Shown: positions 1 to 6,432 of the stretch, one piece after another
How positions within the stretch are numbered: the first letter of the stretch is position 1
Layout: each line of letters begins with the position of its first letter
NCBI GenBank assembly: GCA_947490035.1
Contig: CANLGS010000188.1
Coordinates: forward strand, 1 to 7,361
Length of the DNA stretch: 7,361 bases
DNA from: Gemmataceae bacterium
GTDB lineage: Bacteria; Planctomycetota; Planctomycetia; Gemmatales; Gemmataceae
Direction of reading: 5' to 3'
Position numbers and translations under genes: made by a program
Notes under the pieces: model-generated
Seen by the model: only the letters and a program-made list of their open reading frames with translations
What the model was told of the DNA's origin: nothing
The model's database searches: none

Positions 1-25
1 CATGGTGTTGCTCTTCACGGTGAAG

Positions 26-226
26 GTAGGTGCCGCGAGCCGAGCGGCACGGCTTCGCAACGCGGGTGATTCTCGGGCGTCCGCGATGTCCACACGCGGG
101 TTAGCCCGTGCAGTCGGAGTAGGTGCCGCGAGCCGAGCGGCACGGCAGCCCAACGCGAATCGCTTCAAGAGTGTCCGTTTCGCGCCCACGTAGGTTAGCC
201 CGTGCCGCTCGGCAAGCGGCACCTAC
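26..226. repeat. Diverged tandem repeat (about 93-bp unit) with palindromic core
   Basis: An identical 28-base core occurs at 26-53 and again at 119-146, 93 bases apart. The cores are followed at the same offset (32 bases) by CAACGCG (58-64 and 151-157), and later by GGTTAGCCCGTG (99-110 and 193-204). The stretch therefore reads as two diverged tandem copies of one unit of about 93 bases. Each core holds an inverted repeat, GTGCCGC-7 nt-GCGGCAC, able to form a stem-loop. The whole of 1-233 lacks a convincing gene; an open frame at 2-193 is only the repeat translated (it repeats GAASRAAR). Short GC-rich palindromic repeats of this sort are common between genes in large planctomycete genomes (general knowledge; this copy was not matched to a named family). 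Confidence 0.85.
199..226 (-). repeat. Inverted third copy of the palindromic core
   Basis: Read on the minus strand, this 28-base segment matches the cores at 26-53 and 119-146, starting GTAGGTGCCGC and ending GAGCGGCACGG, with a few differences in the middle and at the last base. Its own stem is longer: GTGCCGCT and AGCGGCAC around a 5-nt loop. Together with the copy at 119-146 it makes a 108-bp block with inverted 28-base ends opening GTAGG and closing CCTAC, a layout resembling a very small non-autonomous element. It ends 8 bp before the stop codon of the leftward vWA gene, so it could also act as that gene's transcription terminator. Confidence 0.75.
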
Positions 227-233
227 CCGGCAG

Positions 234-2513
234 TCAGAACGTCTGATCGCAGATCATGCAGTAGCGGGCGCCCAGCTTGCCGGGAATCACGCGTGAGCAA
301 CCGGGACACGCGTCCGGGTTCTTCGCGGCAGCCTTGATCGCCGGCGCCACGACCGGCGCGGGCGCCGGTATCGCAGCCGGCGCCGGCGGGCGCGCCGGCA
401 CGGGCGGCTTCGCTGCGGCAGGTTTGGGCGGAGGCGGGGGCAGGGGCGACGGCTCACTCGGTGCGATCGGCATCGGCAAGTTCAAGTCGTCGTCATCATC
501 CAGGTCCATCGCCGCGGGCTTCTTCGCAACCGGTGCGGGTTTGGGAATGGGGCGCGCCGGTGGGGGCGCCGAGGGCGCTCCGCTGCCGGTGCGGACCGTC
601 ACCCTGAGGTTCCCAACCTCCTTCACGAAGCCGTTCCCGACGGCCTCTTCTCGCTTCTGCACCACGTCGGAACAGATCACCTTCCCGTCGCGCAGGAAGA
701 ACCGTAGCGCGATCGGCGGCGCGCCGCGTGCCCACACGGTACAGGCCTTCGCGTCGCTGCCGACCTTCACCGGTTCCGGCCCGAGCGTGACCTGAATCGT
801 CTCGCGCTCGCCGTACCGCACTTCCAGCCACGCCTTGCGGAACGCCGCCTCCGCGACCGCGACCATCACGCCGATCCCGAAGCCGAGAACGAGGCCGCCG
901 ACGAGCCGTCCGAGCCGTTCGGCCAACCAATCAGGGAGGTTGATGCCTCGGAGAATAGCTGAAACCGTGAGGTAGGCGAGACAACCAACTACGCCGCCGA
1001 TCGCGCCGCCGAGCAGCCCGAGCGTCAGTTTCATGTTGGGCACGAAGAGCGACAGCCCGGCACCCGCGAGTCCGCCGAGAAGCGCCCACCCGACAACGCG
1101 CAACGCTTGCGCGAGGAGCGGGAACCGCTCTGGGGCGAGGAAGAACAGCCCCTGCGCGGCTGCGCCACCGATCAACCCGACCACCAAGCCGCCGAAGAAG
1201 CCGGCCGCGAGGCCGCCGAACTGCGGCAGCGAGCCGCGCAAGTAATGGTGCTGCCCCCCCAACAGGAACAGGCACACGAGCGCCGCGATCGCGCCGGCCC
1301 ACGCGCCGCTTCGGAGTACGACCTTGCCCTCGGTGCCGGCCGCGGACTGCTCGCCCGATTGCAGGCTCCGCACGCCGAGCTTCGCTTCGCCCGCCTTCGC
1401 GGCCACCTGCGGCTTGCTGTCGGGGTTCTTCGCGATGGCCGCGGCGGTCACCACGCCGCTGAACGTCGCGAGCAGTTCGTCGAAGCCTTCTTCGCCGCGC
1501 ACCACGTCGCCCAGGTCGAAGTACTTCCCGCCGGCCTTGTCATTACCGGCCGTGAGGAGCGGCTTGTAAACGCTCTCGTCGTACTTCTTCAGGCCGACGA
1601 CGTGCAGCGCGTCGAGGTTCGCCTCTTTCACGAGGCCCGCCGTCTTCCGCACCGCATCGTTCACGCTTGTGCCCGCGGTCACCGACGGCGGGGCGTCCGT
1701 GACGAGAAGCAGCAGTTTCGTTGCGCGCTCGCGAAACTCCAATCGGCTCGCCGCCGCGACCCCTTCGAGGCTGCTCTGCGGGATGCTGCCGCCGCCGCTG
1801 CCGATCACCACGCGGACCTTGCTCACCTCGTTGCGGAACACGTCCGAGTCGGCGGTGAACGGGCCGCCCTTGAACTCGATCACTTCCACCTTCGGGCCGG
1901 CGTTGTTGAAGTTCTGGAAGGTCACCAGCCCGAGCCGGTAGTTGATGCGGGCCTTGTTGAGCGCGTCGGCGAACTTGCCGATGCCGTTCTTCAGGTCGTC
2001 GATGGCCCACTGCATGCTCGGCGCCACCCCGAGGACGAACACCACGTCCGCGAGCGGCTTGGGCGGGTCCGTCACCTTGAAGTTGATCGGCGACTCGGCG
2101 GTGACCGGCTTTCCGTCGTGCGTCGCTTCCGCGACCGCCTTCGCGGGCTTCGCGCCGATCGCGGCGTTGCGGGCGCCGACGACGAGTACCTCGCCTTCGG
2201 TTTTCCCTTCGGGGATCGTGACCGGCGCCGCGGTGACGCCGGCCGGTAGCCCCTCCAGGCGAATCGTGATCGGCCCGGTGAAGCCGTCGCGCGCGACCTG
2301 AACGGGGAACGTGTTCCGCCCATCGACGAACACCTCCACGTCCGTCGAGCAGGCGATTGCGACCTGCGCGACCGGGGCGGCGGCCGAGGGCGGCTTGAGC
2401 AGGTGCCAGAGGAGTTCGCCGAAAAGCAGCGCGCCGAGGAGTCCGCCGGCGCCGCCGTACAGCCCGAACAGCAGTGGCTTGGGCAAGAAAGAGAGGAACT
2501 TTGGCGCGGGCAT
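234..2513 (-). CDS. Membrane-anchored vWA-domain protein with FHA-like segment and C-terminal zinc ribbon
   Basis: A 759-aa protein of unknown exact role, probably a scaffold or binding protein in the envelope. Seen in order: a hydrophobic segment at about 11-39; an Ig-like beta region at 50-150; a vWA domain at about 155-365 (starting DVVFVLGVAPSM, later LLLLVTDAPP); hydrophobic, Gly-rich stretches at about 404-419, 431-460, 470-492, 494-521 and 534-557; a segment at about 564-641 with FHA-like spacing (VKVGSD, then FFLRDGKVICSD); a Pro/Ala-rich linker with an Asp run at 672-676; and a terminal ribbon with Cys 736, 739, 752 and 755. The vWA metal motif DxSxS is degenerate: Gly162, Ala164 and Ser166. 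I chose the ATG at 2513 because GGAG (complement of 2523-2526) lies 9 nt upstream; a TTG at 2573 would add 20 residues without a comparable site. It is divergent from the porin gene. The vWA call is firm; the FHA-like call is tentative. Confidence 0.85.
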   Translation of the reverse strand: MPAPKFLSFLPKPLLFGLYGGAGGLLGALLFGELLWHLLKPPSAAAPVAQVAIACSTDVEVFVDGRNTFPVQVARDGFTGPITIRLEGLPAGVTAAPVTIPEGKTEGEVLVVGARNAAIGAKPAKAVAEATHDGKPVTAESPINFKVTDPPKPLADVVFVLGVAPSMQWAIDDLKNGIGKFADALNKARINYRLGLVTFQNFNNAGPKVEVIEFKGGPFTADSDVFRNEVSKVRVVIGSGGGSIPQSSLEGVAAASRLEFRERATKLLLLVTDAPPSVTAGTSVNDAVRKTAGLVKEANLDALHVVGLKKYDESVYKPLLTAGNDKAGGKYFDLGDVVRGEEGFDELLATFSGVVTAAAIAKNPDSKPQVAAKAGEAKLGVRSLQSGEQSAAGTEGKVVLRSGAWAGAIAALVCLFLLGGQHHYLRGSLPQFGGLAAGFFGGLVVGLIGGAAAQGLFFLAPERFPLLAQALRVVGWALLGGLAGAGLSLFVPNMKLTLGLLGGAIGGVVGCLAYLTVSAILRGINLPDWLAERLGRLVGGLVLGFGIGVMVAVAEAAFRKAWLEVRYGERETIQVTLGPEPVKVGSDAKACTVWARGAPPIALRFFLRDGKVICSDVVQKREEAVGNGFVKEVGNLRVTVRTGSGAPSAPPPARPIPKPAPVAKKPAAMDLDDDDDLNLPMPIAPSEPSPLPPPPPKPAAAKPPVPARPPAPAAIPAPAPVVAPAIKAAAKNPDACPGCSRVIPGKLGARYCMICDQTF

Positions 2514-2764
2514 GGGTCGCGGCTCCGGGTGATCGACGGCCGTCAGTGTCCCCGCGCCCGCGGCGCCGGTCAAGGAACTTCCCCGCCGCTTGCGTGTGCA
2601 ATCCTCCGGTGGTGCGGGTCGCGCCGAGCGTCTGGGTAATCGCTGCCGCCGCGCGGGCGCTCCAACCTCTTCGCACGGTCTTCACCGGTCCGATAAGTCC
2701 TTTCGGTACCCTCGGTCCACGAGGGCCGAGGCGGCATAACCGTTCCAGTACGTGAGAAACAAGG
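2514..2764. promoter_or_regulatory. Divergent spacer between vWA gene and porin gene
   Basis: These 251 bases separate two divergent starts and must hold both promoters. No convincing -35/-10 pair or sigma-54 site was recognised. The part next to the vWA gene carries its GGAG ribosome binding site (complement of 2523-2526). The part next to the porin gene carries overlapping inverted repeats at 2709-2731. The porin ATG at 2765 has only AAGG directly abutting it and GAG further upstream, a weak initiation site. Confidence 0.5.
2709..2731. repeat. Two overlapping, mutually exclusive inverted repeats
   Basis: CCCTCG (2709-2714) pairs with CGAGGG (2720-2725) around 5 nt. CCTCGG (2710-2715) pairs with CCGAGG (2726-2731) around 10 nt. 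The left arms overlap, so only one stem can form at a time. The block ends 33 nt before the porin ATG. It could be a protein-binding operator or part of the leader; the sequence alone does not decide. Confidence 0.55.
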
Positions 2765-4444
2765 ATGTTTCGACTCAACTCTCACGCCGGCGCGCCCGCC
2801 GCGCTGCTTTCGATAACGACCCCGGCCGCGGCGCAGCCGTTGCTTGCGCTGCCGGAGGTTCCGGCACTCCCGGCGCCAGCCGAACCTCCTCGTTTGGTGC
2901 CGGCCGAACCCGGTGGCGGCGCACCTGTTTCACCGCCCCAGTCGCGCAGGGCGCACCGGCGGGGACCGCGTGCGCGCCCTGCGCGAGCGTGTTCGACTGG
3001 AAGAAGGTGCCGCGGGTGCGCCCGTTCCCGCGCATCGGGAACTTCCCCGTCCTGCCGACCGGGCCGGGGTACTACTCGGCGCTCGACCAGCTTCGCGGCG
3101 AGTGCCTCAAGGGACCGCCGAAGTACCCGTACCCGCGATTCGGGCTGATCCAGCTGTCGTACTTCGACGTGGACAACTTCTCGTACCTCGACGACCCGAA
3201 GAACACCGAACACGACTTCTTCGACCTGCTCAAGCGCATCCGCATCGGCGACAACTGGCAGTTTACCACCGGCGGCGAGGTCCGCACTCGCTACGAGAAC
3301 GCCTACAACAACCGCCTCGGTCAGCGGAACAACACCTACCAACTGACACGCACACGCGTGTACGGCGACCTGTGGTACCGCGACGACTTCCGCGTGTTCG
3401 TCGAGGGCATCGGGGCGTGGTCGCAGTTCCAGGACTTGCCGCGCCTCGCCATCGACGAGAACAAGGCCGACCTGCTGAACGCGTTCGTGGACGTGAAGAT
3501 CGCCGACCTCGGCGGCGACCCGGCGTACATCCGCGCCGGCCGTCAGGAGTTGCTGTTCGGCTCGCAGCGCCTCATCTCGCCGCTCGACTGGGCGAACACG
3601 CGGCGCACCTTCCAGGGCGTGCGCGGCTTCCGCCAGACGGAGAAGTGGGACTTTGACGTGTTCTGGGTGCAACCGGTCGCGATCAACGGCAACAAGTTCG
3701 ACTCGGTAGACAACAACCAGAACTTCTTCGGCTCGTGGCTGACGTACCGGCCCAAAAAGGGTCAGGCGATCGACGCCTACTACCTGCTGCTGGACAACAC
3801 CAACCGCGTCACGCAACTGGGCATCCCGCGCGGCAACTTTACGCGGCACACCGTCGGCGGGCGGTACACGGGGAACGAGGGCAACATCCTGTTCGACTCG
3901 GAAACGGCGTTCCAGTTCGGCGAGCAGAACGGGCGCGACGTGTTCGCCGCGATGACGACGCAGGGTATCGGGTACAACTTCAAGGACGCGGCGTGGAACC
4001 CGACCGCGTGGGCGTACTACAACTACGCGAGCGGCGGGCGCAACGGCGCGGGCACTTTCAACCAGTTGTTCCCGTTCGGGCACTACTACCTGGGGTGGAT
4101 CGATCAGGTCGGTCGGCAGAACATCCACGACCTGAACTTTCACCTGTACCTGTACCCGACGAAGTGGCTGACGATGTGGACGCAGTTCCACAGCTTCTGG
4201 TTGGCGGACCGACGCGACGCGCTGTACAACGCGGGCGGCAACGCGATCCGCCGCGACGCGACCGGCCGTTCAGGGTCGCGCGTAGGAGGTGGACCTCGTG
4301 TTGAACTTCCACCTGTCGAAGCACGCGGACGTGCTGACCGGGTACTCGCACCTGTTCGGCGGCGAGTTCCTGAAGAACACCGCGAGCCGCACGAACGCGA
4401 AGGACGCCGGGCTGTTCTACCTGCAGATGAGCTACCGGTGGTGA
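2765..4444 (+). pseudogene. Alginate-export-family outer-membrane beta-barrel protein, frameshifted twice
   Basis: Restored, this is a protein of about 559 aa. The N-terminus (MFRLNSHAGAPAALLSI, then TPAAAQP) looks like a signal peptide followed by a Pro/Ala-rich linker, and is in the frame of 2765. The barrel domain, from about residue 160 (NWQFTTGGEVRTRYENAYNN), is in the frame one base earlier. It holds the family-typical stretch RQELLFGSQRLISPLDW then ANTRRTFQGVR (about 260-287). The C-terminus (from VDLVLNFHLSKHADVLTGYS at 4289, to FYLQMSYRW and TGA at 4442-4444) is back in the first frame and ends in an aromatic residue, as outer-membrane barrels do. One missing C near 2932-2940 and a net +1 change near 4281-4292 explain both switches. 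Family members form channels exporting alginate or related anionic polymers; the substrate here is unknown. As written, the middle frame would run on past the terminator, antisense through the response regulator, which is not credible. Either a decayed gene or two sequence errors. Confidence 0.85.
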
Positions 4445-4448
4445 GTGT

Positions 4449-4492
4449 AGCCGCTTGCGGCTTCGCGACCGCTCGCGAAGCCGCAAGCGGCT
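4449..4492. terminator. Strong hairpin, probable bidirectional terminator between convergent genes
   Basis: Perfect 20-bp arms (4449-4468 and 4473-4492) enclose a CCGC loop. The hairpin begins 4 bp after the porin stop codon and ends 1 bp before the stop codon of the leftward response regulator, so it serves two converging transcripts. There is no clear U-tract on either strand, so intrinsic termination is inferred from position and stem strength. Its left arm is shared with a repeat inside the methyltransferase gene at 7167-7185. Confidence 0.8.
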
Positions 4493-4493
4493 G

Positions 4494-5093
4494 TCAGTGT
4501 GCCAGCAATTTCACCAGCTCCGCCACCGACTTCGCATTGACCTTCTTCATGAGCCGGGCGCGGCGGTCTTCGACCGCCCGCACGCTCAGCCCGAGCGCGT
4601 CGGCCATCTCGCGGTTCGTCTTCCCGGTCGCGATCATGTCCAGCACCTCGCGCTCCTTCGCGGTCAGCGCCCTGAGCCTCGCGTCCGCGTCCGCGGTGTG
4701 CTGGCGCGATTCGCGCTCGGCGCGGTCCTTCTCCAGCGCGCGGCGGACGTGCGTGAGCAGTTCGTCCAACCGGAACGGTTTCTCAAGAAGCGTGACCGCG
4801 CCGAGCGTCATCGCCTCCACCGCGATGCGCACGTCCGCGTGCCCGCTAATCATCACGACGGGGATCGTCGCGCCGGCGTCGGAGAGAACACGCTGGAGTT
4901 CCAACCCGGTCATGCCGGGCATCCGGATATCGAGGACAAGACACCCCGGCTGTTCGGGGTCGAACGCGGCGAGGAACGCGGCGGCCGATGTGAACGCGCG
5001 AACCGGATGCCCGAGAAACTTGCCGGCGCTCTGGAGAGCGCGGCCGACGGCCTCATCGTCATCGACCACGAAGATCGTCGGTTCGGCGCTCAC
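4494..5093 (-). CDS. FixJ-type response regulator (receiver plus LuxR-type HTH)
   Basis: A 199-aa cytoplasmic transcription regulator, full length for the FixJ/TodT group. The receiver domain (about 5-120) has the acidic pair at 11-12 in VVDDDEAVG, phospho-acceptor Asp55 in LVLDIRMPG, Ser83 in MISGH and Lys105 in LEKPF. A charged helical linker (about 118-138) leads to a LuxR-type helix-turn-helix (about 142-198: LTAKEREVLDMIATGKTNRE, later LSVRAVEDRRARLMKKV). The GTG start overlaps the kinase stop as GTGA (5090-5093). A GAGGGG ribosome binding site (complement of 5101-5106) lies 7 nt upstream. The coupling indicates it is the partner of the upstream kinase. It has no AAA+ domain, so it cannot itself be a sigma-54 activator. 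Its targets are not shown by the sequence. Confidence 0.93.
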   Translation of the reverse strand: MSAEPTIFVVDDDEAVGRALQSAGKFLGHPVRAFTSAAAFLAAFDPEQPGCLVLDIRMPGMTGLELQRVLSDAGATIPVVMISGHADVRIAVEAMTLGAVTLLEKPFRLDELLTHVRRALEKDRAERESRQHTADADARLRALTAKEREVLDMIATGKTNREMADALGLSVRAVEDRRARLMKKVNAKSVAELVKLLAH

Positions 5094-6130
5094 GCAGATT
5101 CCCCTCTGTACACCGGTAACACGCAGGTGAAGATTGCGCCGCTGATGGGCCGCGTCGCGGCCGTGAGCGTGCCGCCGTGCGCCTCCGCGATAGACCGGCT
5201 GATGGCGAGACCCAACCCCATGCCGTCGGGCTTGGTGGTGTAGAACCGCTCAAACGCGCGCTCCAGGTCGGCCAACCCCTCGCCGGTGTCGGAGACGCGC
5301 ACCGCGAGCAGGTCGCTTTCCTGCCGGGTTTCGATCACCACGCTTCGCGTGTTGCGGCCGTCCACGGCTTCAACCGCGTTCTGCAACAGGTTGAAGAGTA
5401 CCTGCTCGAGTTGGGCGCGGTCGCCGTAGGTCGGCGCGAGCGGGTCGGGCGCGAGGTTCAGTTCGACGCTCACTCCAGCGCGGCGCGCCTTCCAGTCGAG
5501 GAGGCGAGCGACTGCGAGAACGACCTCATTTAAGTCTACGGGAGCGCGTTCGGGGTCGGCGCGGCGCACCGTGCGGCGGATCGAGCGCACGATCTCGGCC
5601 GCCCGCCGCGACTGCTCCGACACCTCGCCGAGCGCCTCCTTCAATTCCGCGGAATCGGACTCCTTTACCAGATGAGCCGCGATATCCGCTTGAAGGCACA
5701 CCGCCGCGAGCGGCTGGTTCAGTTCGTGCGCGAGCAGCGCCGCGAGTTCGCCCGCGACCGCGAGCCGACTCATGCGCGCGAGGTCCGCTTCGTGCTGCCG
5801 GTTCTTCGCTTCGGCGCGCCGGCGAAGCAGGCCGAGGAGCGTCGTCATGCCGATGGCGAACAGCGCGAGACCGCGGTTGGCGATCACCTTCCACATCTCG
5901 GTCGTGCCGCGATCCGGGGCGATCTCCATCTTCGCCAACGTCAGTACGCCGCACAGCGCCGCGACGCCTGGCCCGATCCAGCCGGGTTTCGCGCCGAGCG
6001 CGAGCAACACCGCGAACGTGTACGGCACCGCGCTCGCCACGCCCAGGGGGAGGCACAAGTCCACCGCGAACACGGCTGCGACGAGCAAGAAGGCGAGCGT
6101 CGCGGGGCGTGTGGTCAGCAAGCGGCGCAT
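5090..6130 (-). CDS. Membrane-bound sensor histidine kinase (FixL/NtrB-like core)
   Basis: A 346-aa inner-membrane kinase that would phosphorylate the coupled FixJ-type regulator. The N-terminus has about four hydrophobic helices (10-29, 32-46, 52-67, 84-102) and no PAS or large periplasmic domain, so the signal is probably sensed in or near the membrane. The dimerisation/phosphoacceptor segment LAHELNQPLAAV carries His135. The catalytic domain shows the N box NLLQNAVEA (Asn247, Asn251), the G1 box DTGEGL (281-286), the F box FERFYTTK and the G2 box GMGLGLAI (303-310), so it looks active. I chose the ATG at 6130 because AGGGA precedes it by 7 nt and the helices start right after it. The open frame continues upstream to 6448, but that part looks like non-coding sequence. 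It diverges from the methyltransferase-nirB operon. Confidence 0.92.
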   Translation of the reverse strand: MRRLLTTRPATLAFLLVAAVFAVDLCLPLGVASAVPYTFAVLLALGAKPGWIGPGVAALCGVLTLAKMEIAPDRGTTEMWKVIANRGLALFAIGMTTLLGLLRRRAEAKNRQHEADLARMSRLAVAGELAALLAHELNQPLAAVCLQADIAAHLVKESDSAELKEALGEVSEQSRRAAEIVRSIRRTVRRADPERAPVDLNEVVLAVARLLDWKARRAGVSVELNLAPDPLAPTYGDRAQLEQVLFNLLQNAVEAVDGRNTRSVVIETRQESDLLAVRVSDTGEGLADLERAFERFYTTKPDGMGLGLAISRSIAEAHGGTLTAATRPISGAIFTCVLPVYRGESA

Positions 6131-6262
6131 CACGCGGTCCCTGCTGTCGTGCGTCGTTGCTGGGCACTCATGCGGCGCGGGTGCGCGAACCGTAAGCGTA
6201 TTGCCGTTGAGGGTGCGAACCCGCGGAGCGAGTGATTCGCGAGAAAATCTCGTGAGAAAGCA

Positions 6263-6278
6263 ACGTGGTTTGCCACGT
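6263..6278. promoter_or_regulatory. Candidate operator palindrome upstream of sigma-54 site
   Basis: ACGTGG and CCACGT are perfect 6-bp inverted arms around TTTG. The centre lies about 43 bp upstream of the -24 element at 6313. That is closer than usual enhancer sites but within reach of a regulator or repressor. The binding protein is unknown; it could equally control the leftward kinase gene. Confidence 0.4.
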
Positions 6279-6312
6279 ATCGGCCTCTTGCGAGCGTGGT
6301 GAGTCACAGGTC

Positions 6313-6328
6313 TGGCACACCAAATGCA
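6313..6328 (+). promoter_or_regulatory. Sigma-54 (RpoN) -24/-12 promoter for methyltransferase-nirB
   Basis: TGGCACACCAAATGCA matches the consensus TGGCACR-N4-TTGCA with the GG and GC dinucleotides at the correct spacing and only one mismatch (A for the first T of TTGC). Transcription would start near 6339, giving a leader of about 93 nt before the GTG at 6433. Sigma-54 control of nitrogen assimilation is well established in bacteria, which suits a nirB operon. Activation would need an AAA+ enhancer-binding protein, which is not encoded in this window. Confidence 0.65.
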
Positions 6329-6379
6329 ATCATCAAGCCACTCTCTCGAACTGATAGCTCGGATCACGTTTCTCTCGTT

Positions 6380-6401
6380 GGGCCTGACTCTTCCCAGGCC
6401 C
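6380..6401 (+). other. Leader stem-loop upstream of the methyltransferase gene
   Basis: GGGCCTG (6380-6386) pairs perfectly with CAGGCCC (6395-6401) around an 8-nt loop; one wobble and one further pair could extend it. It would lie in the 5' leader if transcription starts at the sigma-54 site. No U-tract follows, so it is not an obvious terminator. Leader control by antitermination occurs in some nitrate/nitrite assimilation operons, but the loop here is not the hexanucleotide loop expected for ANTAR-type RNA targets. Confidence 0.4.
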
Positions 6402-6432
6402 GACGCGGGGACCATCTTGCCCGGAGGATGCC

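Larger units (their letters stand above)
6131..6432. promoter_or_regulatory. Divergent regulatory spacer between kinase gene and methyltransferase-nirB operon
   Basis: This 302-bp gap holds no supported gene. From left to right it contains the kinase ribosome binding site (complement of AGGGA, beside 6137), a small inverted repeat CGAGA-AAA-TCTCG (6240-6252), a 16-bp palindrome (6263-6278), a rightward sigma-54-type promoter (6313-6328), and a leader with a GC-rich stem-loop (6380-6401). The GGAGG ribosome binding site at 6423-6427 lies 5 nt before the GTG start of the methyltransferase. No cobalamin riboswitch-like boxes were recognised. Confidence 0.6.

Noticed and set aside
1..3. ATG on the minus strand at the very edge that could start a leftward gene
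   Set aside because: No coding sequence is visible beyond the start codon, so nothing supports it.
2..193. Possible small protein at the left edge
   Set aside because: It is the tandem repeat translated, with no ribosome binding site and no independent protein features.
26..226. CRISPR array
   Set aside because: There are only two direct copies plus one inverted copy, and the intervening sequences are related to each other instead of unique spacers.
1107..2249. Plus-strand open frame of 380 codons across the vWA gene
   Set aside because: It is rich in Arg, His and Ala with no motifs, and antisense to a clear gene.
1543..2778. Minus-strand open frame of 411 codons in another phase of the vWA gene
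   Set aside because: It is very Arg-rich with no recognisable domain; the vWA frame on the same strand carries clear domain sequence.
2782..4191. Long minus-strand open frame opposite the porin gene
   Set aside because: It is the complement of well-recognised coding sequence and has the Val/Arg-rich, low-complexity look of a shadow frame in GC-rich DNA.
2752..5130. One long plus-strand reading frame of 792 codons
   Set aside because: Only its middle part is real porin sequence. It starts with Arg-rich text lacking a signal peptide, and past 4289 it leaves the porin frame and runs antisense through the response regulator gene.
6340..6432. Cobalamin riboswitch upstream of the methyltransferase
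   Set aside because: The leader of about 93 nt is too short and no B12-box-like conserved sequence is seen.
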